Of a stretch of 48,802 nucleotides of DNA, positions 1-9,423 are shown piece after piece. The number at the start of each line of letters is the position of its first letter. Within the stretch, counting starts at the first letter, position 1. The position numbers were made by a program, and so were the translations under genes. Below the pieces are notes generated by a model that had not been told where the DNA came from, ran no database searches, and saw nothing but the letters and a program-made list of their open reading frames with translations. The DNA is from Bacteroidaceae bacterium (GTDB taxonomy: Bacteria > Bacteroidota > Bacteroidia > Bacteroidales > Bacteroidaceae), in assembly GCA_024398595.1 (NCBI GenBank), contig JAKSIX010000011.1, forward strand, positions 1 through 48,802. The letters are read 5' to 3'.

Positions 1-2
1 GT

Positions 3-266
3 TTCCATTTCAGATATGACAGCGGGTATATGGGACGGGAGGATGCCCTTCCCCTAAGCCCGACAATGCCTTTAACCGAAGACGAGTATGAAAAGGAAAT
101 GATGTTCCCGGTGTTCGACGGCCTGATCCCGGAAGGATGGCTGCTGGATATTGCAAGTGAATCCTGGAAGATTGACAGGAGGGACAGGATGCTTCTGCTG
201 ATGAGCTGCTGCAAGGACTGCATAGGAGACATCAGTGTTTTACCAATGGAGAATGGAAATGTGTAA
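3..266 (+). CDS. HipA N-terminal subdomain protein (HipS-like), 5' partial
   Basis: The reading frame is open from the left edge, so the start codon lies outside the window; 87 codons are visible. The pattern PLSPTMP, then FDGLIPEGWLLD and a late CCKDCIGDISVLP matches the small N-terminal subdomain of HipA kinases, here encoded as a separate protein. In the HipBST systems of enterobacteria the equivalent protein, HipS, is the antitoxin that binds and blocks the HipT kinase; that role is inferred here from architecture only. The TAA overlaps the likely start of the downstream kinase gene by eight bases, indicating translational coupling. A HipB-like DNA-binding protein would be expected just upstream, outside the window. 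Confidence 0.75.
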   Translation, partial: FHFRYDSGYMGREDALPLSPTMPLTEDEYEKEMMFPVFDGLIPEGWLLDIASESWKIDRRDRMLLLMSCCKDCIGDISVLPMENGNV

Positions 267-1215
267 GTGCCTGTATTGTTATAAGGAACTGGAACCCGGC
301 CAGAAAGATTTTCATCCGAGGTGTGCTAAAAAGTTCTTCGGGGCGGAAACCGCCCCTGAACTCCCCTACACACGGGAGAATATGCACGAACTTGCAAGTC
401 AGGTCATCCGGTCAAGCACATCCGTGACCGGTGTGCAGGCGAAGATGTCATTGGATGTTGACAGAGGTGGGAAAAACGAACCTGCAAAATTCACTGTAGT
501 CGGTTTGTGGGGGCGCTACATCTTTAAGCCGGAAAGCCCGATCTTCCGCTCCATGCCGCAGCTGGAAGACCTCACCATGAAGATGGCAGAAGTCGCCGGC
601 ATCAATGTGGTACAGCATACGCTTATCCGCCTTGCCGATGGCGAACTGGGATACCTGACGAAAAGAGTGGATCGTGGCAGCAGAGGCGAGAGATATTCTA
701 TGCTGGACATGTGCCAGCTCACCAACAGGCTCACGGAACATAAATATTATGGGACATATTCACAGCTTGCCCAAACGATAGGAAAGTATTCTTCGGTTTC
801 CGGAATCGATGTTCAGCGATATTGGGAGATCGTGCTGTTCTCCTGGATTACAGGCAACTCTGATATGCACTGCAAGAACTTTTCTCTTCTATCAACCAAC
901 GGCCATGAATACAGACTGGCACCCGCATATGACCTGATTTCAGTAAAGTTGACCTTCCCTCGGGACACTGAAGAGATGGCCATGGCATTTGAAGTCGGTG
1001 CCGGGAAGACAGGATTTGGCAGAGATACGTTCATCAAGGCTTTCACTGAATCAGGAATGAACGCAAAGGCCTCGGAGAGGCTCATATCAAGAATATGCGA
1101 TTGTGAAAGCACCTGGAAGAATCTCATATCAGAATCCTTCCTTCCGGAAGAACTGAAACTTGAATACAACGCACTGCTCGACAGCAGGCTGGACATCCTG
1201 CACAGCAGATCATAG
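259..1215 (+). CDS. HipA/HipT-like serine/threonine kinase (toxin), core domain only
   Basis: A 318-residue protein counted from the ATG at 259, which has a GGAG motif about 7 bases upstream and overlaps the previous stop; in-frame GTG 235 and ATG 253 are alternatives. An N-terminal CKCLYC...HPRC zinc-knuckle-like segment (residues 2-22) is typical of Bacteroidota HipA relatives. Kinase marks: ATP loop STSVTGVQAK (53-62), probable ATP lysine K90 in YIFKPES, catalytic loop SDMHCKN (D202, N207) and metal-binding APAYD (D225). The family phosphorylates aminoacyl-tRNA synthetases (GltX for HipA, TrpS for HipT), halting translation. The length fits a kinase lacking the N-subdomain, which is supplied by the gene before it. 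The target cannot be read from sequence. Confidence 0.85.
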   Translation: MCKCLYCYKELEPGQKDFHPRCAKKFFGAETAPELPYTRENMHELASQVIRSSTSVTGVQAKMSLDVDRGGKNEPAKFTVVGLWGRYIFKPESPIFRSMPQLEDLTMKMAEVAGINVVQHTLIRLADGELGYLTKRVDRGSRGERYSMLDMCQLTNRLTEHKYYGTYSQLAQTIGKYSSVSGIDVQRYWEIVLFSWITGNSDMHCKNFSLLSTNGHEYRLAPAYDLISVKLTFPRDTEEMAMAFEVGAGKTGFGRDTFIKAFTESGMNAKASERLISRICDCESTWKNLISESFLPEELKLEYNALLDSRLDILHSRS

Positions 1216-1241
1216 CTGGTAATTATTAGTGTTATGAATTT

Positions 1242-1308
1242 TGTTGCATTTGTTGCACCATGTTGCATTTGTTGCAGAATGTTGCACTTTGGGCTCTATT
1301 TTGTTGCG
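1242..1308. repeat. Iterated TGTTGCA direct repeat
   Basis: Five exact copies of TGTTGCA start at 1242, 1251, 1261, 1270 and 1280, with steps of 9, 10, 9 and 10 bases, and a sixth copy with one change (TGTTGCG) starts at 1302. The near-helical period would put all copies on roughly one face of the DNA. They lie directly behind the kinase stop codon in a non-coding gap. This could be a binding array for a regulator or simply a short tandem expansion. Confidence 0.6.
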
Positions 1309-1388
1309 TTGAAAATACGGTGCAAATATATACTGAAAAATCAATAACACAAAAACTACACGTTGTTATATCAGAATACAACAAAAGC

Positions 1389-1411
1389 GGTGTAAATCAA
1401 TGACTTACACC
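1389..1411. terminator. Hairpin between hipT-like gene and dnaK
   Basis: GGTGTAA (1389-1395) and TTACACC (1405-1411) form a 7-bp stem with a 9-base loop, between two convergent genes. On the plus strand it is followed by CACCTTTATTTAT, and on the minus strand by GCTTTTGTTG. A weak bidirectional terminator is the simplest reading. Confidence 0.5.
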
Positions 1412-1449
1412 ACCTTTATTTATGGATATTATATATTTATTTGGTAAAA

Positions 1450-3390
1450 TTATTTCACCTCCTCGTAGTCGGCGTCCTGGACGTTGTCGGAGGACTGGTT
1501 GCCGCCGTTGTCCTGCGGGCCCTGCTGACCGCCACCAAAGCCGGCACCTGCGCCCGGACCGGCCTGAGCGCCACCCTGTGCGCCGCTCTGGGCGTACATC
1601 TCAGCACTGGCGGCCTGGAATGCGGTCTGGAGTTCTGCCATGGCCTTGTCGATAGCATCCAAATCCTGAGCCTTGTGAGCGTCCTTCAGCTTACTGAGAG
1701 CATCCTCAATTGGGGCTTTCTTGTCGGCAGGAAGCTTGTCGCCAAGCTCTGAGAGCTGCTGCTCGGTGGTGAAGATCAGGGAGTCGGCCTGATTGAGCTT
1801 GTCAATCTTCTCGCGCTCCTTCTTGTCGGCCTCAGCATTGGCCTCTGCCTCTGCCTTCATACGGTCAATCTCCTCCTTGCTCAGGCCTGAACTGGCCTCA
1901 ATGCGGATAGCCTGCTCCTTGCCGGTAGCCTTATCCTTGGCACTTACCTTCAGAATACCGTTGGCATCGATATCGAATGTCACCTCAATCTGTGGAACGC
2001 CACGGCGTGCCGGAGCAATTCCCTCCAGATTGAACTGGCCTATTGACTTGTTCTGTGCGGCCATAGGACGCTCGCCCTGCAGCACGTGGATGGTCACTGC
2101 GGTCTGGTTGTCGGCTGCAGTTGAGAATGTCTCGCTCTTCTTGCACGGAATTGTGGTGTTGGCCTCAATCAGCTTGGTCATCACACCGCCAAGAGTCTCA
2201 ATACCCATAGTCAGCGGAGTCACGTCAAGCAGGACGATGTCACCTACTCCACCCTCCTTGTTCAGGATAGCGCCCTGAATGCAGGCACCTACTGCCACTA
2301 CCTCGTCAGGGTTGACACCCTTTGAAGGCACCTTGCCGAAGAAGTCCTCAACCAGCTTCTGGACAGCCGGAATACGGCTTGAACCGCCGACCAGGATAAC
2401 CTCGTCAATATCGGAATTGCTCAGACCGGCATCGTTCATAGCCTTGCGGCACGGCTCCAGACAAGCCTGGATCAGGCCATTGGCAAGTTGCTCGAACTTG
2501 GCACGTGTCAGAGTCTTGACAAGGTGACGCGGGACACCTGCTACAGGCATGATGTACGGCAGGTTGATTTCTGTCGATGTTGATGATGACAGCTCAATCT
2601 TAGCCTTCTCGGCAGCCTCCTTCAGGCGCTGCAGGGCCATCGGGTCTGCTGTAAGATCAGCACCTTCGTCCTTCTTGAACTCCTCGACGAGCCAGTTGAT
2701 GATTACCTGGTCAAAGTCGTCACCGCCCAGATGGGTATCGCCATTGGTTGCGAGAACTTCGAACACACCGCCACCGAACTCAAGGATTGAAATATCGAAT
2801 GTACCGCCACCCAGATCGAAGACTGCAATCTTCATATCCTTGTTGGCCTTATCCACGCCGTATGCCAGAGCAGCGGCTGTCGGCTCATTGACGATACGCT
2901 TCACATCGAGACCGGCAATCTGACCAGCCTCCTTGGTAGCCTGACGCTGTGAGTCGCTGAAGTATGCCGGAACCGTAATGACAGCTTCGGTAACCTCCTG
3001 ACCAAGATAATCCTCGGCAGTCTTCTTCATCTTCTGAAGAACCATTGCCGAAATCTCCTGAGCTGTATAGAGACGGCCGTCAATATCCACGCGCGGCATA
3101 TTGTTGTCGCCCTTTGTAACCTTATAGGGAACACGCGACACCTCTTTCTGGACCTGATCCCAGTTCTCGCCCATAAAGCGCTTGATTGAGAATACGGTAC
3201 GCTGCGGATTGGTGATAGCCTGACGCTTGGCAGGATCACCCACCTTACGTTCACCGCCATCCACGAATGCCACTACTGACGGAGTTGTACGCTTGCCCTC
3301 AGAGTTGGCGATAACGGTCGGTTCGTTACCCTCGAATACTGCTACACACGAGTTGGTTGTTCCAAGATCGATTCCAATGATTTTACCCAT
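1450..3390 (-). CDS. dnaK: Molecular chaperone DnaK (Hsp70)
   Basis: A 646-residue ATP-dependent cytoplasmic chaperone that binds exposed hydrophobic peptides with DnaJ and GrpE. The start [15 protein letters not shown] carries the phosphate-1 motif; phosphate 2 is [12 protein letters not shown], and the substrate domain follows the linker [12 protein letters not shown] Gly/Gln-rich tail ends in DADYEEVK, the family's C-terminal signature. Length is normal and no key residue is missing. grpE and dnaJ are not adjacent, so the gene appears monocistronic. The 118-base gap upstream holds a sigma-54-like promoter and an inverted repeat rather than a clear TAnnTTTG box (see separate entries). Confidence 0.98.
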   Translation of the reverse strand: MGKIIGIDLGTTNSCVAVFEGNEPTVIANSEGKRTTPSVVAFVDGGERKVGDPAKRQAITNPQRTVFSIKRFMGENWDQVQKEVSRVPYKVTKGDNNMPRVDIDGRLYTAQEISAMVLQKMKKTAEDYLGQEVTEAVITVPAYFSDSQRQATKEAGQIAGLDVKRIVNEPTAAALAYGVDKANKDMKIAVFDLGGGTFDISILEFGGGVFEVLATNGDTHLGGDDFDQVIINWLVEEFKKDEGADLTADPMALQRLKEAAEKAKIELSSSTSTEINLPYIMPVAGVPRHLVKTLTRAKFEQLANGLIQACLEPCRKAMNDAGLSNSDIDEVILVGGSSRIPAVQKLVEDFFGKVPSKGVNPDEVVAVGACIQGAILNKEGGVGDIVLLDVTPLTMGIETLGGVMTKLIEANTTIPCKKSETFSTAADNQTAVTIHVLQGERPMAAQNKSIGQFNLEGIAPARRGVPQIEVTFDIDANGILKVSAKDKATGKEQAIRIEASSGLSKEEIDRMKAEAEANAEADKKEREKIDKLNQADSLIFTTEQQLSELGDKLPADKKAPIEDALSKLKDAHKAQDLDAIDKAMAELQTAFQAASAEMYAQSGAQGGAQAGPGAGAGFGGGQQGPQDNGGNQSSDNVQDADYEEVK

Positions 3391-3425
3391 ATCTGTATTG
3401 TTTTTTAGTTTATACTCAAAATAAT

Positions 3426-3440
3426 GTGCGGAACCGCACG
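3426..3440 (-). promoter_or_regulatory. Small hairpin in the dnaK 5' leader
   Basis: On the minus strand GTGCG-GTTC-CGCAC forms a 5-bp GC-rich stem with a 4-base loop. It sits between the predicted transcription start (about 3451) and the dnaK ATG. It may stabilise the leader or tune translation; no function is demonstrated. Confidence 0.35.
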
Positions 3441-3461
3441 AAACAGCTCCGCATATTCAGG

Positions 3462-3476
3462 ACAAACTCTGTGCCA
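3462..3476 (-). promoter_or_regulatory. Sigma-54-like -24/-12 promoter of dnaK
   Basis: On the minus strand TGGCAC, five bases, then TTGT matches the RpoN consensus TGGCAC-N5-TTGC with exact spacing and one mismatch at the last base. It predicts a transcript start near 3451, about 60 bases before the dnaK ATG. An RpoN-dependent activator gene lies in the same window at 9.9-11.2 kb. Use of this promoter is inferred only. Confidence 0.5.
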
Positions 3477-3488
3477 CAGGCTCACAAT

Positions 3489-3508
3489 ATCTGCCAGATA
3501 CGGCAGAT
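3489..3508. promoter_or_regulatory. Inverted repeat upstream of the dnaK promoter
   Basis: ATCTGCC and GGCAGAT, separated by six bases, form a perfect 7-bp dyad centred about 24 bases upstream of the -24 GG. It overlaps the stop codon of the upstream hydrolase gene. Plausible as an activator or repressor site; too short and interrupted to be a convincing terminator because no T-run follows. Confidence 0.4.
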
Positions 3509-4496
3509 TATGACACAGTGTGACTTTTTGTCATATTTTTGACCTTGTCTATAAACTTTATGACACGTGATGTATATTCCTCTGTATGTCTCAGGTACAT
3601 AAATGCATGTTCCGGGGTGTCCGGTTCAACCCAAATCTCCTTGTAGCCTTTTGTCTTGGCATTATAGCACTCATAGACAAAATCGACCGAGACGAATCTG
3701 TCAGGCTGCCCGTGAATGAATAACATCGGCCTGTCACTCTTAGCAAGCTGATCCACAGACGATGCCTCCTTGAAATCCCAGCCGTAGTTTCTGTAGCAGT
3801 AATCGCTGGCCTTCTGAAGAGCCTTCTCATTAAGAATCGTATGCTGCCTGCGCAGATTGTCATACTGTTCCCACACCGACGCATAGCCGCAGTCTTCAAT
3901 GAAACACCTTAGATTCTCCGGCAGATCCGGCTCACCGCTCAACATCATAGTGGTGGCAGCACCCATCGACACGCCGTGCACCACCATAAAATCATCGTTC
4001 CAGAGTCCGCAGGCCACATCTACCCAACGGCGTGCATCAAGTCTGTCATACCAGCCCATACGCACCACGCCCTCACTCAGGCCGTGATATTGCAGATCAG
4101 GCACCAGAACATTGAAATGCAGGGAATCGCGGTACATACGCGCCAGATGCAGCATACCTATATGATTGGAGCAGTAGCCGTGTAGCACGATGGCCGTACC
4201 CTCCGACTGCGGCAGACCGGCATATACGGCGTGTATCCGGACACCTGTCTCACCCATTATGACAGTGTCCTTGAAAACACCGTCCGCACGAAGGCTGTCA
4301 TACCACGGTATCAGCCCCGGATAACGTTCCTCTGCTATATCACGCGCCTCGTCTATGTCGCGATATACGGTCTTGGGCGTCAGCGCGACATCGCATATCA
4401 TACGCCCTATGCTGCAACTGTCAAGGACAGCCGATGACAGCAGCACCAACAGGGCATACCTTATCCGCAAATGCATTGGGCGATGCAAAAGATACA

Positions 4497-4497
<1 letters not shown>
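3508..4497 (-). CDS. Alpha/beta hydrolase, predicted lipoprotein
   Basis: A serine hydrolase of the alpha/beta fold, about 329 residues. The ATG at 4497 shares its A with the recA stop (TGATG), suggesting translational coupling; an internal ATG at 4476 is an alternative that still keeps the signal peptide. A basic, hydrophobic N-terminus ends in AVLDSC, so C28 is a likely lipid-attachment cysteine (Asp at -2 is unusual). The oxyanion segment is IVLHGY; the catalytic triad is probably S177 in GVSMGA, D266 in GQPDR and H297 in PEHAF. Likely periplasm-facing and membrane-anchored. Substrate unknown; relatives are annotated as esterases or peptidases. It is read behind recA, before the separate dnaK promoter. 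Confidence 0.8.
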
Positions 4498-5558
<1,061 letters not shown>

Positions 5559-5616
5559 ATTACTGATTTTTTTTATTATCCAAGACTCTAACCATGGTAT
5601 TAGAAGTCCTTTCACG

Positions 5617-5624
5617 CAAAGTTA
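5617..5624 (-). promoter_or_regulatory. recA promoter -7 box
   Basis: Minus-strand TAACTTTG fits the Bacteroidota primary-sigma -7 consensus TAnnTTTG and lies about 59 bases before the recA ATG. TTG triplets about 23-26 bases further upstream could serve as the -33 element, slightly beyond the usual spacing. Confidence 0.6.
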
Positions 5625-5667
5625 GTATTTCTACGCTCACGTGAACACAACAAACACAATATTTTTA

Positions 5668-5715
5668 AGAATCTGTCTTGAAATGTCCGATTAAAAACAT
5701 TTCAAAACAGATTCT
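5668..5715. repeat. 19-bp imperfect inverted repeat between recA and tkt
   Basis: Arms 5668-5686 and 5697-5715 are complementary at 18 of 19 positions around a 10-base spacer. The element sits between the divergent promoters of recA and tkt and ends just before the tkt -7 box. It could be an operator for either gene or a remnant palindromic element. The string AACAGATTCTAAA in the right arm recurs downstream of rpiB near 8289. Confidence 0.6.
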
Positions 5716-5736
5716 AAACAGCTTCTATATTTTTAT

Positions 5737-5744
5737 TACCTTTG
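5737..5744 (+). promoter_or_regulatory. tkt-rpiB promoter -7 box
   Basis: TACCTTTG matches TAnnTTTG, about 66 bases before the first tkt ATG. A convincing -33 TTG is not seen; the expected position falls at the edge of the inverted repeat. Confidence 0.55.
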
Positions 5745-5809
5745 CATTTATGCCTGTATACCGCAGTGCGACTGCAATTGATGATAATACACAAACAATT
5801 AATAATTAA

Positions 5810-7837
5810 ATGGTTATGAACAGCAAAGAATTGATGAACAGGGCGGCTGACAACATCCGCATCCTGGCAGCCTCAATGGTAGAGAAAGCAAAATCAGGTC
5901 ACCCGGGCGGCGCAATGGGCGGCGCAGACTTTATCAACGTACTCTTCTCAGAGTTCCTGCAGTACGACCCGAAGAACCCAAGCTGGGTAGGCCGTGACCG
6001 TTTCTTCCTTGACCCGGGGCATATGGCTCCAATGCTTTACTCAGAGCTTGCCCTTGTCGGCAAATTCTCTCTTGACGAGTTGGCACAGCTCCGTCAGTGG
6101 GGTTCACCTACAACCGGCCACCCTGAATTTGACATAGCACGCGGCATCGAAAACACATCAGGTCCTCTCGGCCAGGGTCATTCCTACGCCGTAGGAGCAG
6201 CCATCGCAGCCAAGTTCCTCGCAGCGCACACAGGCAACCCCACATTTGAGAAGGAGACCATCTACGCATACATATCCGACGGTGGAGTCCAGGAGGAAAT
6301 CTCACAGGGAAGCGCACGTATTGCAGGCGTGCTCGGCCTGGACAACCTCATCATGTTCTATGACTCAAACGACATACAGCTGTCTACAAAGACAAAGGAG
6401 GTGATGAACGAGGATACCGCTGCCAAATATCAGGCTCTCGGTTGGGAAGTCAGAGTCATCAAGGGCAATGACTGCGAGGAGATACGCAAGGCTCTCGCCT
6501 GGGCAAAGGGTGTCAGAAACAAACCGGCTCTCATCATAGGCAAGTGCATCATGGGCAAGGGTGCCCTCAGATCTGACGGGACTTCATACGAGGCAGACTG
6601 CAAGACCCACGGTGCGCCTATCGGTGGTCAGGCCTACATCAATACTATAAATTATCTCGGCGGCAATCCGGAAAAGCCGTTCCAGATATTCCCGGAGGTC
6701 AAGAAACTGTATGCAGAGCGTGCCAAAGAGCTGAAAGATATCTGCGCAGAGCGCTACAAGGAGGAGAAAGCCTGGGCAAAGGCCAATCCGGAAAAGGCAG
6801 CCGCACAGGACGAGTGGTTCAGCGGCAATGCCCCGAAAATCAACTGGCGGAAATGCGTACAGAAGGACAACGATGCAACACGTTCAGCATCGGCAGCCTG
6901 TCTGTCAATACTGGCAGAGCAGGTTCCGAACATGATTTGCGCAAGTGCCGACCTCAGCAACTCAGACAAGACCGACGGTTTCCTGAAGAAGACCCACGCT
7001 TTCACGAAAGGCGACTTCAGCGGTGCATTCCTTCAGGCCGGTGTGGCAGAGCTGACAATGGCATGCTGCTGCATAGGTATGTCTCTGCACGGCGGTGTCA
7101 TCCCGGCTTGCGGTACATTCTTCGTATTCTCAGACTACATGAAGCCTGCAGTACGTATGGCAGCCCTTATGGAACTTCCTGTCAAGTTCATCTGGACTCA
7201 CGATGCATTCCGCGTAGGTGAGGACGGTCCTACACACGAGCCTGTTGAGCAGGAGGCACAGATCCGTCTGATGGAGAAGCTGAAGAACCACAGTGGCAGA
7301 CCGTCAATGCTGGTGCTCCGTCCGGCAGATGCCAAGGAAACCACGGCAGCCTGGTCAATGGCAATGAAGAACACCAAAACCCCGACTGCGCTGATACTGT
7401 CACGTCAGAACATCCAGAACCTGCCTGCCGGCAATGACTACAAGCTCGCTGCAAAGGGCGGCTATATTGTAGCCGGCTCAGACGAAAACCCGGATGTAAT
7501 CCTCGTAGCTACAGGTTCTGAGGTATCCACACTGGTGGCAGGCGCAGAGCTGCTCCGCAAGAAGCACATCAAGGTTCGCATCGTAAGCGTTCCTTCCGAG
7601 GGTCTGTTCCGCAGCCAGAGCAAGGAATACCAGCAGAGCGTACTTCCTACAGGTGTCAGGAAGTTCGGTATGACAGCCGGCCTGCCAGTCAACCTGCTCG
7701 GACTTGTTCCGGAAGCAGAGGGCAAAATCTGGGGTCTGGAGAGCTTCGGTTTCTCAGCTCCTTACAAGGTGCTTGACGAGAAGCTCGGTTACACGGCAAA
7801 GAACGTCTATAAGCAGGTAATGAGCCTTCTGAAATGA
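5810..7837 (+). CDS. tkt: Transketolase
   Basis: Thiamine-diphosphate enzyme of the non-oxidative pentose phosphate pathway, moving two-carbon ketol units between sugar phosphates; 675 residues, a full-length TK. ATG 5816 (MNSKELMNRAA) is an equally good start. Seen: the N-terminal KSGHPGGAMGGADF, the ThDP/Mg motif in the form SDGGVQEE (S156 where the family usually has Gly of GDG), GPLGQGHSYAVGAA, and in the Pyr domain EDGPTHEPVEQ with the catalytic Glu region. The Asn residues after GGVQEE (YDSNDIQLS) fit the Mg-binding part. It overlaps rpiB by ATGA, so the two pentose phosphate enzymes are co-translated. Confidence 0.97.
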   Translation: MVMNSKELMNRAADNIRILAASMVEKAKSGHPGGAMGGADFINVLFSEFLQYDPKNPSWVGRDRFFLDPGHMAPMLYSELALVGKFSLDELAQLRQWGSPTTGHPEFDIARGIENTSGPLGQGHSYAVGAAIAAKFLAAHTGNPTFEKETIYAYISDGGVQEEISQGSARIAGVLGLDNLIMFYDSNDIQLSTKTKEVMNEDTAAKYQALGWEVRVIKGNDCEEIRKALAWAKGVRNKPALIIGKCIMGKGALRSDGTSYEADCKTHGAPIGGQAYINTINYLGGNPEKPFQIFPEVKKLYAERAKELKDICAERYKEEKAWAKANPEKAAAQDEWFSGNAPKINWRKCVQKDNDATRSASAACLSILAEQVPNMICASADLSNSDKTDGFLKKTHAFTKGDFSGAFLQAGVAELTMACCCIGMSLHGGVIPACGTFFVFSDYMKPAVRMAALMELPVKFIWTHDAFRVGEDGPTHEPVEQEAQIRLMEKLKNHSGRPSMLVLRPADAKETTAAWSMAMKNTKTPTALILSRQNIQNLPAGNDYKLAAKGGYIVAGSDENPDVILVATGSEVSTLVAGAELLRKKHIKVRIVSVPSEGLFRSQSKEYQQSVLPTGVRKFGMTAGLPVNLLGLVPEAEGKIWGLESFGFSAPYKVLDEKLGYTAKNVYKQVMSLLK

Positions 7838-8265
7838 TGATTGGAATAGCAAGTGATCATGCTGCTTTCCCATTGAAGCAGTTCGTAAAACAATATCTCG
7901 AGGAGAAAGGGTTGCCGTACAAGGACTACGGCACCTACTCCGAAGAGAGTTGCAACTACGCCGAGTTCGGCCACAAGCTGGCCGAAGGCATAGAGAATGG
8001 AGAGGTTGAGAAAGGCATTGCCATGTGCGGCAGCGGCGAAGGTATATCAATGACCCTGAACAAGCATCAGGGCATACGTGCCGGACTGTGCTGGATTCCT
8101 GAAATTGCACATCTGATACGCCAGCACAACAATGCCAACGTACTGGTAATGCCAGGACGTTTCATTGACAATGATATGGCACGCAGGATTATGGACGAAT
8201 ACCTGAGCACTCCGTTCGAGGGTGGCAGGCACCAGACCCGCATCGACAGCATTCCTCTGAAATGA
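7834..8265 (+). CDS. rpiB: Ribose-5-phosphate isomerase B
   Basis: 143-residue RpiB/LacAB-type isomerase interconverting ribose 5-phosphate and ribulose 5-phosphate, supplying the substrates of the transketolase before it. Signature SDHAAFPLK near the N-terminus; catalytic cysteine in AMCGSGEGISMTLNK (the family usually has CGTGxGxSIAANK); RIRAGLCW-like GIRAGLCW and H in RQHNNANVLVMPGRF follow. The start ATG lies inside the tkt stop region (ATGATGATT), so ATG 7837 is an alternative. Followed by a very strong hairpin terminator. Confidence 0.95.
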   Translation: MMIGIASDHAAFPLKQFVKQYLEEKGLPYKDYGTYSEESCNYAEFGHKLAEGIENGEVEKGIAMCGSGEGISMTLNKHQGIRAGLCWIPEIAHLIRQHNNANVLVMPGRFIDNDMARRIMDEYLSTPFEGGRHQTRIDSIPLK

Positions 8266-8297
8266 TGGCTCAGGATTGAAATCGCAGAAACAGATTC

Positions 8298-8347
8298 TAA
8301 ATAAACAATGAAGGACCGTTGATTCGCGGTCCTTCATTGTTTATTTA
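8298..8347. terminator. Strong bidirectional terminator
   Basis: A perfect 21-bp stem (8298-8318 with 8327-8347) and an 8-base loop, GC-rich at its tip and A/T-rich at both bases, so each strand reads out into a T-rich tract. It lies between the convergent rpiB and secG genes and should terminate both. Confidence 0.9.
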
Positions 8348-8362
8348 TGTAACAAATTCAAA

Positions 8363-8713
8363 TCACTCGTTCTCTGCCGGTAATGCAGGAATCTCTGTGG
8401 CCGGAACATCATATACCGGAGTAGATTCAGGATTAACCATCATTTCCTCTGTGGCAGACTGCATCATGACAGGGCCGGACGTGGAAACGCCGGACTTGCC
8501 GACAAAAGCCGTTGCTATGCTCATCACTACGATAAGCGCAATCAAAGTCCACGTTGATTTTTCCAGAAAATCCGTAGTCTTACGGACACCCATAATCTGA
8601 TTTGAAGATGAGAAGCCTGCTGCCAGACCACCACCCTTTGAATTCTGTATCGTTACGATGAAACAAAGCAACACCGCACATATAACAATCAAAATGAGCA
8701 GAAGTGAATACAT
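8363..8713 (-). CDS. secG: Preprotein translocase subunit SecG
   Basis: Small inner-membrane subunit of the SecYEG channel, 116 residues. A hydrophobic segment at 1-20, the conserved cytoplasmic loop SKGGGLAAGF...SNQIMGVRKTTDFLEK (about 25-53), and a second membrane segment at about 54-72 are seen. An extra 40-residue acidic, Pro-rich tail is common in this phylum. It starts one base after the stop of the TPR-like gene and is the last gene of the operon begun by the sigma-54 activator. Confidence 0.95.
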   Translation of the reverse strand: MYSLLLILIVICAVLLCFIVTIQNSKGGGLAAGFSSSNQIMGVRKTTDFLEKSTWTLIALIVVMSIATAFVGKSGVSTSGPVMMQSATEEMMVNPESTPVYDVPATEIPALPAENE

Positions 8714-8714
8714 A

Positions 8715-9422
8715 TTATTTGTCTTTTTGTTTATTAAACTTCAATAATGTTTCCAAGAAACGTATTTGGTCTGCAAAATAACAGCTTTTATTTGGAAAAT
8801 TCAAGTATAAGTAACGAATAATTTCAATTGCCTCCTCATATCTGTGCTGACGGATGTAGATGTCCGCCAATGTTTCCGTGAACAGATTCTCGCCGACAGG
8901 CTGAGAGTCATCAGTCCCATCATTCTGCTCAGGTTCGGATTCCGGCAGTCTTCGTGCAATTTTCCCGGCATTCTCATCGGACAGGAAAGAAACGATACTC
9001 CTGTCGCACTCCGACAAATCCGCATCATCCACTTCGGAAGGGGCATCAAGACCGACAGCTGACAGATAGTCGGAAGTCTCAGGCACATCCGGAAGCAGTA
9101 TTCCGTCGTCCGGCATTTCGCCGAGAAAACCATTCAAGGCACACATAGTCCTGTCCGACTGCATACGAGCCAGCTCCCGTGCAGACAGTACAGCATCAAC
9201 CGACTTCTGTATATTTTCAGGATTGGAGAGGAAGAGCGCAGCTTTACCGGATTCTGAATCATAGTCAGACGAGCCGGCACACTTCAAGGCCGCAAGATAC
9301 AGAATCCTGGCGGCACCGAAATACGGATAGCGCGCCACCATATCACGCAACTGTTCCTGCGCACTGCCATCCAGTGTTTCCGGCTCCGTTAAAAAATCCA
9401 TTATGGAAGTGGTGTCCGACAT
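8715..9422 (-). CDS. Hypothetical TPR-like cytoplasmic protein
   Basis: 235 residues from the ATG at 9422, two bases behind the lptE stop; an upstream extension is unlikely because it lies inside lptE. No signal peptide. The middle is acidic and low in structure; the C-terminal 60 residues (ENLFTETLADIYIRQHRYEEAIEIIRYL) look like one or two tetratricopeptide helices, a protein-protein interaction surface. The gene is regularly found, as I recall, between lptE and secG in Bacteroidales. Function unknown; its place suggests a link to envelope biogenesis or secretion. Confidence 0.75.
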   Translation of the reverse strand: MSDTTSIMDFLTEPETLDGSAQEQLRDMVARYPYFGAARILYLAALKCAGSSDYDSESGKAALFLSNPENIQKSVDAVLSARELARMQSDRTMCALNGFLGEMPDDGILLPDVPETSDYLSAVGLDAPSEVDDADLSECDRSIVSFLSDENAGKIARRLPESEPEQNDGTDDSQPVGENLFTETLADIYIRQHRYEEAIEIIRYLYLNFPNKSCYFADQIRFLETLLKFNKQKDK

Positions 9423-9423
9423 A

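Noticed and set aside
1242-1308. CRISPR array
   Set aside because: Units are only 7 bases and spacing 2-3 bases; there are no spacers and no cas genes.
1793-2923. Several plus-strand open frames opposite dnaK
   Set aside because: They are antisense shadows of the dnaK coding strand, without starts, promoters or family features.
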